This document shows, one piece after another, positions 1 through 9,882 of a stretch of DNA of 64,000 bases. Location: contig JADNYV010000051.1 of assembly GCA_015501055.1 (NCBI GenBank), positions 62,001 through 126,000 of the forward strand, given 5' to 3'. Below the pieces are notes generated by a model. The model was not told where the DNA came from, made no database searches, and saw only the letters and a program-made list of their open reading frames with translations. The first letter of the stretch is position 1. Every line of letters begins with the position of its first letter. The DNA is from Mucidula mucida. Taxonomy: Eukaryota; Basidiomycota; Agaricomycetes; Agaricales; Physalacriaceae. The translations under genes were made by a program, and so were the position numbers.

Positions 1-1237
1 CAAGTATATATATGACCCCTACCGACTGAAAGGAGCATTTCACTTTCGTGGTGCACGAAGGCTCTCCATGGTCTGCTTCTTTTGGCGCGATATTGTTCTA
101 CCCACCCCCTCCCTATGGTCTGACGTTTTCTTGAAACTTCCCCTACTGGAGGAGGATGTTCACCGGGTGGAGGCCTGCCTTGCCTATTCCAAGAATCATC
201 CGTTGAATCTTTACGCGCGGGTATCGGTAGCCGGTTCGTTTCCCTATATGTCGCGAGCGCTTGGGCGACTCAGGTGTCTCCATCTTTATCCGGAGTCCGA
301 CGCGAGAGTCGAAAACGTGCTCCGGTCGCTGTTGCCGACATCCGGTGCGGACCTACACCTTCTTGAAGAATTCGTCATATGCGATGGCGTGGACTTAGAT
401 CAGCCTGGCACCTCAGCCGTTCCTTCGCGCACCTGTTTTGACTAGAGCGGTGGTTTCAATAGCAGAGGCAGGATATGTAATGTGGATGCCACCATTGCTT
501 ACGCATTATGGCGGGAAATTCCATAATGTATCCGACTACGACATACTGTTGCACTGTCCCAACCTCGTTGAAGTGCACTTTGCTTTCACTGGCGGTCACG
601 AAATCTGGGGTCATCCTCGACGTATTCGTCACGATGGTCTCCGGAGGATTATCATCGACCGGATTGAGACTTTCGACTACCTCGAGCTCCCCAATCTGTC
701 TGAATGCATAATCTTCTGCGAGAACTTCGTTTGCAAAAGGCACGCCAGCAGCGATTGTTTCCCTTCATTCCTTCGTACGTCGCGCTGCACCCTGACACAC
801 TTGAAGAAATTCTTCACTGTCGGCCACGAGAAAGCGTATGATGCGTTTCTGGATCTCGGCAGGTCGAAGCTACTTTCTTCGGTAACAACACTTGATGTGG
901 TACTTCCGCATGCCCGCCAAGACAGAGTACTCGGCGACCTCTCAGATATCGTTTCGTTTCCTCTATTAGGGGTTCTAGGGACAGTTCAGATCCTGTATAC
1001 CTCTTTCTAAACTATCCAACTTTTGGGCGTTCGGGAGTTGAGAACATGCTGCAAACCCGTCAGTCGTCGGCTCGGCCGCTTGTTGGGTTTTATGCTGAGT
1101 ACAGGGGGAAAGGGTCTAAACATACCGATGAACTCCACGAGCTTGTTGCTCTGAGACCTGTGCTACGGCAGTTGGAGAGGGATGGGTTGGTTTTCTTGGA
1201 GGAGTGGCCAATTTCGTTCGAGAACGACTATCGATAA
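1..1237 (+). pseudogene. F-box/leucine-rich protein, 5'-truncated and frameshifted
   Basis: The reading frame is already open at the window edge. It resembles the end of an F-box with the start of the variable leucine-rich region: a VCFFWRDI-PTPSLWSDV stretch, like the 'VC..WRDIAL.TPSLWS' signature of mushroom F-box proteins. The frame is lost near 430, continues in another frame to about 1010 (CPNLVEVHF, LTHLKKFF), then returns to the first frame at about 1000-1237, ending ELVALRPVLRQL. No convincing intron explains the two shifts, so a decayed copy is the simplest reading. F-box proteins act as substrate receptors of SCF ubiquitin ligases. The upstream part lies outside the window, so an intact spliced gene is not fully excluded. 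Confidence 0.5.
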
Positions 1238-1525
1238 AAATGTTGACGACTCTTGATAGCAATGCTTACTTATTGACACGGTCTTGTAATGTAGAAGCTC
1301 TCGAACCTCGCTAACGTATAACTGGCCGTACGACTACTAGTAGTTTCTGATTTAGTTAGGGATAGTTTCAATTCCCGGGGTCCGAGTCTGACCCATGACA
1401 TTAGCTTAGCCTTGAATGTCATTGGCATGATATTGCGATTAGAGGTATCGTTCATAACTAAGGTACCGTATCATTAAACGAGCGACGTTAAATATCATGT
1501 CCATCATCATGGCATGCGACACGCT
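1238..1525. other. Intergenic spacer, nothing recognised
   Basis: Between the F-box relic and the 3' end of the oxidoreductase gene. Only short frames without homology signals; probably the shared 3' flank of two converging genes. Confidence 0.5.
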
Positions 1526-3678
1526 TCATTCGCCCTTCAACCAGAGCTTGACGGCCAACCAAAGCACTTTCCCGAGTAATACCGGATGCAGCGCATCAAT
1601 GGAAGTACTGTTCAACATCATCTGGCTATGCCAAATTATAGACCCAGCCTGGTCGTCCTATTGAGAGCAGGTTAGTGATCACCCCTCTCATTTCAGAGCG
1701 AACGTACCGTAAGGGAAAGAAGCTGAAGATGGCGCATAAACCACCGTGTGAATGATCCAACTTCAAGTGTCTCTCCGGGTGCAGGCTCCGTTGTTGACCG
1801 CCCGTAGTCTGTGAACACCATGATATCGTGAGATCGATAATAAGATGCGAATGATGAAAGATCGACGAACCCAGCGCTTTCCCACTCTCCCTGTGAAGAG
1901 TTCAGTATGAGATTGCTACTGTAGAACGCGGCGTCCTACCATAGTTGCTTAATTTTGCCAGCTTGCGCGTTGAAGAATTGTCGTGAGAAATTGGCAGGTA
2001 TGGCCTTCGTTTTGTCCATCTTGTAGAGTAGCGTATTCATAGACAAAACTCCTAAGAGTGCCTTGGGACATCCTTGACTGACATAATGTGAGATGAAGCA
2101 CAGCGAGTACAGAAGAGACTCACGATAAGAGCGGATTTACGCGTGACACGCTATCACCAATCGCAATCCAATTTGCAGGTAAGCTTGGCGCGTTCTCCAA
2201 ATGTGTCCAGAACGATGCCGCTGACGTGAAATGAGGACGCAGTGTCACTGAGAGAACAAAACAAATCACGTACGAACGCGAACCAGACTGCACGTTAGCG
2301 TATCCTCAACCTCCTCCAGCATATCCAGGAATTGCCAGACCCATCCCGGAATGGGTTGGGTGACATGAATAGAAGCCGCATATTGACGAATACCAGCGAG
2401 GTTTCTTGGCAAATCCTCGATGCCCCATCCTCCACAGCACAGGAAGACTATCCTCATGAGAATGGAGTGAACTCGAGACGAAATGACTCACTCTCAGTGC
2501 CGGTCTCCTCATTGCCAACATCCTTGAGACAGCCAAAGTAAGTCCCATCCTTGCGCATATCCGGGAAAAGCTGTATGATTGATCCACCGAGTTTGTCAAA
2601 TCCGCCGGGAACTGGGAGACGTTTCGCGAGGGATGGCGACACGACCATGCGACAACTGGAGTAGTGCATCTTCGCGTCAAAGCTTATTGTAAGGCTGTTT
2701 AATGACGTTCCAAACCCAGCGCGCTGTAGCCATTTGAGCCCGGCTTGAGTCGGTCCAGTGCAGTCTATGGAGTTGTTAGTCAAGGCTTGAGCGTGTGAAA
2801 GAAGATACTAACCAACGACCAATGCAGCGTCGATATCAAGTATACCGTCTTGCGTGCGCACACTGACCTGTCGCAGGTACCCGGGCTTGGCTGGATCGGC
2901 GGTAACCCCGACGACCGTGCCTACCATCTGCTGAACATTAGGAAAGCTCTTCGGGTTGAGCGCCAATCGGCGTATCAGCGTCTCTAACGCCTTACGAGAG
3001 GCATAGAACGTCTTCGGAAGATTCCCAAGATACTGCGCGTAAGGAACTTTGTAGTACGTTCCCCAAAAGTTGACCGAATAATCCCCAGGAGCAATGCTAT
3101 ACCATTATCAGCGTTGCCAGGAGGAGCGGGCGACTATTTGGCGCACCTAATATCAGATTCGCGACAAGCGTCATCAAAATTAGAGAAAAGGGCGCTAAGG
3201 CCGGCGTATAGAAAGCACAGATTCGCTGGAGACATTGGTAAGCATGGCGACGCGCATCTTAAAGGGGATCTGAGTACCTTGAATGGACGAGTACTGGATT
3301 AGACGCGATCGCGCTTGCGTTTGACTCCGAGAATTTACGAGTCGGCCTCCTTCGGTAGAGAGCCAAGCCTCTGGTTCGACGATGAGAACGCGTTCAAAGT
3401 GGTCGTGGCACACGCGGGCCGTAAGAAGACCCGCGATGCTTTGGAGTGCAAGGCTTTAGCACTAGGAAACAGAGTGGCGATGAAAAAAAGACGTACCTTC
3501 CACCACAGACCACAGCTGTTCCTGGAAATTTTGTGTCGCTTTTCACGCTGAGGAAGGGGAGATCGTTCATGCCCGTTTCCACAGATAGAAGACGGCGTCG
3601 GAGAAGGCGGCATGAGGATACTGCGACGACGCACACCGAAGTGAAGGCGGACAGGTAGAAGATGAGCGGGGAATCCAT
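1526..3678 (-). CDS. FAD/NAD(P)-binding oxidoreductase (monooxygenase-like)
   Basis: A multi-exon gene. Exon 1 (3678-3497) encodes an N-terminal hydrophobic segment (residues about 3-25), then reaches TAVVCGG. Exon 2 (3438-3278) completes the Rossmann dinucleotide motif GGSIAG, followed by FERVLIVEPEAW, the usual second strand with its acidic ribose-binding end. Exon 3 is 3225-3147. Later exons read YKVPYAQYLGNLP, the DCTGPTQAGLKWL motif near 2745, a GGFDKLGG segment, and the C-terminal IAIGDSVSRVNP motif near 2140-2170, matching the GD motif that contacts FAD in class A flavoprotein monooxygenases. It ends in LWLKGE at 1526. The frame stays open across every intron I placed. Fungal relatives are mostly unstudied membrane-associated oxidoreductases, some squalene-epoxidase-like; the substrate is unknown. 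Confidence 0.82.
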
Positions 3679-3966
3679 AACGATGGAGAGAAAGTAGCGC
3701 GTTCGGGTTTTATGCTTCCGTGGAAGAGCGTTGACAGGGTGCTGATGGGTTTTGCCGACGTCGAAACCAGGTTCGCCTGAGACGAACAAGAGGTACAGTC
3801 AGGGATTAGTCAGGGTAGTAAGTCAAATTAGAGCCCACGTGTAGCCAGAAGAGTAGATGGACTATAGATGGGCGAAGATACTATCTTCCCACGTTTTCTC
3901 CGGGAGCTGTCCGGGAGCGCTCTTTTTGTGTGTCGGGCATCTTCATCCGGTTGCAATGTGCTGTCC

Positions 3967-4296
3967 TAGTCGGAGAGCCGGCTGCAAAAGGCATGCGATT
4001 AGGCTAAGTATGTTCGACATTGGCAAACGCTCGGAGCTGGGAGCGGTCTGTGGGGCATCGATGTCCTTGTAGGTCGGGAATGCGACGCATGAGGAGGTCC
4101 CATTGTCTCCTGGGGTACCTATAATTAAGTATATAAAATTCAATGGAGAAGACCTCGAATCAACCTCGAATGCCAAAGAGATAACAAACATAGCCGCAGT
4201 CAGAGAGCTCATGAGGTTATAGACCCACAAAAGAAGCAATGATGAGTTCACCGACCCACAAACGAAGTGATGGTGAAAGTCATGCTCAAAATGACA
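3967..4296. repeat. 330-bp direct tandem repeat, copy 1
   Basis: The unit starts TAGTCGGAGAGCCGGCTGC and ends CTCAAAATGACA; copy 2 follows with no spacer. The two copies differ at only a few positions (for example ATAATTAAGTATATAAA against GTAATTAAGTATATGAA). The length is a multiple of three, and a minus-strand frame (3943-4644) runs unbroken through both copies. That frame encodes a hydrophobic segment (LLLLWVYNLMSS, AAMFVISLAFEV) twice, but it has no ATG at its head and I do not recognise the protein. It lies upstream of the oxidoreductase start at 3678. Confidence 0.9.
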
Positions 4297-4626
4297 TAGT
4301 CGGAGAGCCGGCTGCAAAAGGCATGCGATTAGGCTAAGTATGTTCGACATTGGCAAACGCTCGGAGCTGGGAGCGGTCTGTGGGGCATCGATGTCCTTGT
4401 AGGTCGGGAATGCGACGCATGAGGAGGTCCCATTGTCTCCTGGGGTACCTGTAATTAAGTATATGAAATTCAATGGAGAAGACCTCGAATCAACCTCGAA
4501 TGCCAAAGAGATAACAAACATAGCCGCAGTCAGAGAGCTCATGAGGTTATAGACCCACAAAAGAAGCAATGATGAGTTCACCGACCCACAAACGAAGTGA
4601 TGGTGAAAGTCATGCTCAAAATGACA
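4297..4626. repeat. 330-bp direct tandem repeat, copy 2
   Basis: Near-identical second copy, starting directly after copy 1. High identity suggests a recent duplication. The minus-strand hydrophobic frame continues through both copies. Confidence 0.9.
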
Positions 4627-5075
4627 ACTTCCATTTGATGTCACCGCGGCTTAAACCGCGGCCGGCAGAGGCGTTTATTGTCTTAACTCCATTCGGGACT
4701 GTCTCTCTTGTTCACCACCACATGGACGCTCAACATTCCATGCTCGAAAGTCAAACCTTGATAACGATGTCTAAGATGAGTAATTCGGATCGCTATCAAG
4801 ATGCCACATCCAGCGCTAGACGCGTCCCCGCTCGAGTTTTTTTCGGTGAATACTGCTTTGAACTTCGAATACATGAGTCGGCATGTCTAAAATCAAGCGT
4901 ATGGCACTGTAAAAGGTTTCTATTCTCAACGGGTATTCTTATAGTGCAAGGTATTGAGGTTTTAGCGACACCTTTTATGTCCGCTTTGTTTACCCTCAGC
5001 CAGGTCTCATGTGATACGCCTTTTATACGCTTCCACTTTTTTTGAGGATGTCCCAACTTCATTTTCTCCACTGTC

Positions 5076-6696
5076 ATGGACTCGCCAACGGCTCTAGCCC
5101 AGCCCTTCCTTACCTTGTAAGTTGTGCTTTGTACCGCGCTCATAGCCATATCTGACTTTCGTACAGCAATGGTCCCGTGGTTCGTACTGAGACCCCCCAA
5201 ATGCCGTAGACCCGTTGACCCCTTCTGAAGCTCATCGGCACATTTGTGGACTTCTTACTGTTCGGCGTTTTGATCATGCAGATTTGTATGTACCCGCCCG
5301 AAACGAATGCTTTTACTGATATTAGTGGCAGACCACTGGCGGATGACTGAGCGGTATCAACGAGCGTCAACGTGGATTCATTACTTAGGTTCGTTCTCAT
5401 AGCGCAGCTTGACACCGACATTGAACGGATGACATAGTGTATGCCGCGACGTTTTTCCAAACCGTCCAGATTATCTTCGCTATCATTGCTTGCTGGATTC
5501 TCTTGGGTACGTACATCAATTTGTTCCCATTTCGCTAGTCCAAGTCTGACTCGAACATAGTTGAGAACTGGGGAAATCCATTGGTATGGGCGAGTACGCC
5601 ATGGGCCAGCACATTCATTCCGGCGCTGGACAGCATGAGTAGGTTCCTTCCTGTCGCAGACCATTAGGTAATTCAACATTCTTCTAGCGTCAACACTCGT
5701 CCAGTTCTTCTTCGCATGGTTCGTTGTGGCCTCCAGGTATCATGGTTAACCTACTGAACACTCCATGATAGGCGCATCAGAGTGTTGTCTAAGCACATCC
5801 TGGGGCATATCATGGTCGCACTTGTACTCGTTACTAGTCTCATGCAGTGCGGAGCGTCCTGGGCTGTATCTGTTTCGGTACGTTTCTCGTCTTGACAAGT
5901 CAGGGCATCCGATAACCTCCGACGCAGTACTTCTTGAAACCATCGGTTACAGAACTACCAGCGCTCGCCAACATTCCGAAGGTTTGTACTCTTTGATTTC
6001 ATTGTTTTCTCGTGTCACTGACGCTGTCGTAGACGATGCTGAGTAGCGGTGCCATCTGCGATTGTCTGATTTCGTTTACCATGGTTTTTTTGGTTTGTAT
6101 TCTCTGACCCTACGTGACGCACGCTCAAGCTACCCTACAGCTACTCAAAGCTCGTTCGAAAGTGACCTTTAAGTCTACTATCAGGATGCTCAATCGAACG
6201 CTTGCTAACGTCATTGAGTCGGGAACGATCACCGCTGTGGTGGTTCTCCTCGAACTCGTAACGTTTCTCAAGCTTCCCAACACGGGCATATTTCTCACAT
6301 TGTAAGTCGAGTCTTTCCTCATCGTGTTCAGGTAACTTACTGTTCATGCAGTCAATTTATGGTCGGAAAATTGTTCGTATCGTCCCTTTTCGGGTATCAT
6401 TATCTGACCGTCTCGACAGATACGCTAATGTGCTTCTTTCTTCGTTAAGCGGCAATGGAGGAGTCGGAACTTCCGTAAACTATACCTCGTCTCAAGACTC
6501 TCGCTTTCCTTCTACCGGAAACGGCATGCCCATGAATTCTATACCGTCCAATGTGCGTTCCCATCAGAGAGAGCAGGGCGGTGATAGCGTTCAAGTCCAT
6601 ATTGCCAAGGCTGTGGCGTCCGATATGGACTTTGACGCGGATGGGGTAGGCCTCTTAGTTCCCAAGCGTACGCACGGCATATTGACGAATTCTTAG
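5076..6696 (+). CDS. DUF6534 seven-transmembrane protein
   Basis: Many short exons give hydrophobic helices in the order usual for DUF6534 proteins: LIGTFVDFLLFGVLIMQ (near 5230), VYAATFFQTVQIIFAIIACW (5440), STLVQFFFAWFVV (5690), HIMVALVLVTSLMQCGASWA (5805), an inner ANIP segment, GAICDCLISFTMVFL (6040), and the conserved block ANVIESGTITAVVVLLELVTF-LPNTGIFL (6205-6300). An intron from about 6370 to 6420 then joins MVGKL to YANVLLSSL, matching the family's closing motif. The polar tail ends at 6696. The 5' end is doubtful: from the ATG at 5076 (MDSPTALAQPF) an intron leads into a frame that meets TAG (5208-5210) and TGA (5217-5219) just before the first helix. Function of the family is unknown; membrane location is inferred. 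Confidence 0.72.
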
Positions 6697-7040
6697 CAGA
6701 GCGATAAGGATTTCGGAACAGGAAAAGTGGGGGTTGGGCATCTCTAAATACGACAACTATCTATCTTCTTTGAGTACACTGTTTTGTTCGTTCAATATTC
6801 GGCTACCGGGCCACATTTGACCCCACGTGCCTCGAGCAAGAACCCGATTTGGAAAACAATGGCGCCTCGTCACATGACTATTCCCCGCCTCCATTATTTC
6901 AATGTTTGGTTCTGTGTTTGCTGCAACAAGGCTTTCCTCTTCCCCACCACAGGTGCTCCTATCTCAAACCAAAATCTTGTGTCTGTCAGTTCATGAATGT
7001 CGTCGAAGTTGATCCTAACTCCACTTTCTTCTTGCAGATA

Positions 7041-8726
7041 ATGTCAAAGAAACCAGAAAGCTTTGGTGAACACTCTAGGTCCGGGGGTACACGCCTCTTC
7101 GAGAGTTCAACGAATGCGCGCGCTGTCGACAACGTAGATCATGGCCTGGTTGGCCAGGCCAACCCACCTAATCGACAGGCAGCGCACTGGTCCAACAACT
7201 TGAACACTGGCGAGAACCCCACACATCCTTCCGTCGCTCAATCACTCCCTTACGAACTCGTTTCTCGCATCTTCTTCTTCCTCGAATGGTATTCCCCGCG
7301 TCGTCTGGCATCCGGCGTATCGGGTCCTTGGTGGGCGGCTACCCAAATCTGTCGTCAATGGCGTCGCGCCCTCTGCGGCGAGGCCCGATTGTGGACAAAA
7401 CTGGCAGTCTATATGCCCAGTGATCATGCTCGCTGCCCTGCAGGAGTTCATGCTCTGGACATGTTCTCCATCGCCCTCGAAAGGAGCAAGGAGCTACCTC
7501 TCGAAATCGAGGTGGGTTGCGACACTCTAACTGTTCAGACCAAGCAGGCGTTGATAAAGCTTTTCGCTGTTGCGCCGCGGGTCGTCTCGCTGCGAGTAGA
7601 GCTCCCCATGACTTTTTGCGTCGCCTTCATTATGACTCGTCCATCTCCGGTGTCCTTCCCAAAAACAAAGCGCCTGGACATCAAGGGCGGACTGGGTGAA
7701 AAGTACTCTTTTTTTAAACCCGCATCGTGGCAGCGGATTTTCCCTACCGTCGAGCATATTCACCTCGAAGGAATTGAAGGGCGTCTATTGTCCCGCATTT
7801 GGGGGACCAAGTGCAGCTGGAAAACCATCGATGTCCATGTCGCGGCCTCTGGTGTTGAAGATTTCATGATTTCGCGGGAGCTGCAAGACGCGATCGCACA
7901 AAGCGGTGATCTGCAGTGTATACGTTTCAAGTCGTCGTGGGTCACGCAAAGATACCATAGTCTTGAAGTGGATCCGCCATCGGATCGACATGTAACATCT
8001 TTATGGCAACAAGCCCGTCAATCGCTTGGGGCTTCTGGGAATATAGCGACGAATCACAGCGTCCGAAAACTAGTTCTAGATGGTTGGCAGACCGGAATTC
8101 TACCGGCTGCGCTGTGGCTCCCGAATCTCCAGGACTTGGAGATAGACGCCTCGTCCTTGAGAGCGGAAGACCGTCGCGCAACATCCATCTGGGCCGGTGT
8201 TGTCTCCCTTCTTAGCCACGCGCTACTCCCTTTGACGACGTTCAAGTTGACTATGAGCCATTTTCACAAACGTGCTCCTTGGCTGGTGCTGCGATCTGGT
8301 GGCATGCACCAACTGCAATTTTTATCCCTGCGCTTCGTCAATGACCCTCGTGTTCATCTGAAGCGGCTTTTTCACGACCTCAGAATCAAAGACTCTGGAG
8401 ATAATTCGAAGAGATTCAAATACCTTCCCTGTTTGCGAGACCTGCGATTGGAAGTGATCCCAGCAGGAGATTCTACCCCGCCAGCAAAGATCTCTTTAGA
8501 AGGAATAGAGGCCACGAACAAAGAGTTTGTCCGGATGCTGCTCAATCGGTGGAATACTGTCGGAGAGGGGATATCGCCAGTGCTAACCTCGATCGTGGTT
8601 GAAGTGGTTGAAGGTGAAGGAAGTTTGTTGCACCTTGATAGTCAAAGCATCCAGGTCTTAGAGGACCGGATGGCGTCGGTTCCAGATGTCAAGTTCGCAA
8701 TAAAGGTTCGGGCAACAACGCCCTAG
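7041..8726 (+). CDS. F-box domain protein, leucine-rich C-terminus
   Basis: A long open frame of about 560 residues from the ATG at 7041. The F-box core reads LPYELVSRIFFFLE, then WWAATQICRQWRRAL and LWTKLAVYMP, about residues 65-130; weak leucine-rich repeats follow to a conserved C-terminal block (RDLRLEVIP, FVRMLLNRWNTV, IQVLEDRM). F-box proteins select substrates for SCF ubiquitin ligases. I start at 7041 because TTCTTGCAG just upstream, with a CTAAC branch-like motif, looks like an intron end; an in-frame ATG at 6993 is the alternative, and an extra 5' exon before 6990 cannot be ruled out. The C-terminal block recurs in broken form at 22959-23340 and 20201-20395. Confidence 0.8.
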   Translation: MSKKPESFGEHSRSGGTRLFESSTNARAVDNVDHGLVGQANPPNRQAAHWSNNLNTGENPTHPSVAQSLPYELVSRIFFFLEWYSPRRLASGVSGPWWAATQICRQWRRALCGEARLWTKLAVYMPSDHARCPAGVHALDMFSIALERSKELPLEIEVGCDTLTVQTKQALIKLFAVAPRVVSLRVELPMTFCVAFIMTRPSPVSFPKTKRLDIKGGLGEKYSFFKPASWQRIFPTVEHIHLEGIEGRLLSRIWGTKCSWKTIDVHVAASGVEDFMISRELQDAIAQSGDLQCIRFKSSWVTQRYHSLEVDPPSDRHVTSLWQQARQSLGASGNIATNHSVRKLVLDGWQTGILPAALWLPNLQDLEIDASSLRAEDRRATSIWAGVVSLLSHALLPLTTFKLTMSHFHKRAPWLVLRSGGMHQLQFLSLRFVNDPRVHLKRLFHDLRIKDSGDNSKRFKYLPCLRDLRLEVIPAGDSTPPAKISLEGIEATNKEFVRMLLNRWNTVGEGISPVLTSIVVEVVEGEGSLLHLDSQSIQVLEDRMASVPDVKFAIKVRATTP

Positions 8727-9089
8727 GGTTGGCTTTCTAGAGCGTTTCTATACTTCTCAGTGTAATATATATGTTGAAATGGAATGCGTACTCAATGATA
8801 GCTCGGGGGTGTCCGGCCTCAGAACACGACAGACTATAACCCCAAATTGTGACAGCCTTGTCAACCGTGTTTCTGCGGGTACGTCCCTCGTTTGCTTCCA
8901 AAGTTGCCTGAATACACTTCTTCACCAAGCCCTTCCTACTTACCTTCATATAAACCCTACAGGTTCAGCCGCCTAGCGCCGGATTAGAGGCTCAACATCT
9001 TCCCAGTCGCTCTAGGGATAAGTATGTAGGTTCGCCATTAATAGTATAACCCTTCTCGACAATGGCGGAATCCCCCCCAAATGTCGGCG
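8727..9089. other. Intergenic; unrecognised minus-strand frame
   Basis: A minus-strand frame (stop at 8992, open to 9276) contains VHTVISCDGLSRESHL and TFGGDSAIVEKGYTI. It has no ATG start, and a decayed version of part of it recurs near 9535-9690, so it looks like a leftover coding segment rather than a live gene. Confidence 0.35.
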
Positions 9090-9462
9090 CAGTACTCAGA
9101 TTATCCGTGAACATTCCTGATACCTTGCCCACTCCACCTTGAGAATGCAAATGAGACTCTCGTGATAGTCCATCACAAGAGATGACAGTATGAACGAGAG
9201 TCTTTCGAGAAAGAATGCACATCGTTCCATCCAACTTTCTCGCCCCATCCCACTGGTCAACAATAATATCGCTCACCCAAGACCGAATGTTCCTTCAACC
9301 ATCAATACATTAATGCGCGTATCAGTGAATTAAAATAGAGGGGCATGTGCATAATTGAAAAAATCACAAACACAATGGCAGTCCGTTCGAAAACGAAAAG
9401 AAAAAGACCGCCACGACATGGACGCCCTCAACTGCGGCGAGTACGACTGCGACGACCAAAAT
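9090..9462. repeat. Degenerate direct repeat 1 (copy of the exchange-factor 3' end)
   Basis: Shares with 9535-9882 the runs ATCGCTCACCCAAGACCGAA, TTAATGCGCGTATCAGT, CAGTCCGTTC and CGCCACGACATGGACGCCCT, spaced by about 400 bases. Its end matches the last 16 or so codons of the exchange factor, with a 9-base gap. It is therefore a tandem copy of that gene's 3' terminus plus about 300 bases of downstream flank. Confidence 0.75.
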
Positions 9463-9534
9463 CGCCTGGCGTCTAATCACTATATCCAGGACGATAGGTT
9501 CTCCATTCATACAATCCATCCCAAAGTACTGTCG

Positions 9535-9882
9535 ATGGTGACGGCACTCCACCTTGAAATACAGTTGGGACTCTTCCGACAGCCCATTGCATCGCAGAGG
9601 ACAATATCAATAAGAGGCCTTCAAATGAGTGCACATTGTTCCATCCAAAGAAACTATCCTATCGCTCACCCAAGACCGAATGTTCCTTCCGTTATTACAA
9701 CCATAAATACATTAATGCGCGTATCAGTAGATAAAAATAGAGGGGGCATGTGCATGTTGAAAGCAAAAAAAAACAAAACACACACACAACAGTCCGTTCA
9801 AAAAAAAAATCAATCATGACCGCCACGACATGGACGCCCTCAAATGCGGCGACGCAGGCGGCGAGTACGACTGCGACGAGTT
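9535..9882. repeat. Degenerate direct repeat 2 (overlaps the exchange-factor stop)
   Basis: The partner of repeat 1, containing the true stop codon of the exchange factor at 9814. Poly-A and CA-rich stretches (9763-9811) separate the shared blocks. Confidence 0.75.

Noticed and set aside
4569..5045. A 158-codon plus-strand open frame
   Set aside because: It overlaps the tandem repeat, has no domain, and its composition is not coding-like; the hydrophobic signal is on the other strand.
1526..6696. Oxidoreductase plus membrane protein as a functional pair
   Set aside because: They are divergent, separated by a repeat, and DUF6534 proteins occur next to many gene types; no shared role is supported.
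9763..9811. CA and poly-A tracts as a possible microsatellite or CRISPR-like array
   Set aside because: Too short and irregular; simple low-complexity sequence in a duplicated 3' flank. No regularly spaced repeats exist anywhere in the window.
9355..9819. A 154-codon plus-strand frame opposite the exchange-factor 3' end
   Set aside because: It lies in poly-A and CA-rich duplicated flank and starts with ATT-less context and lysine runs; a shadow frame.
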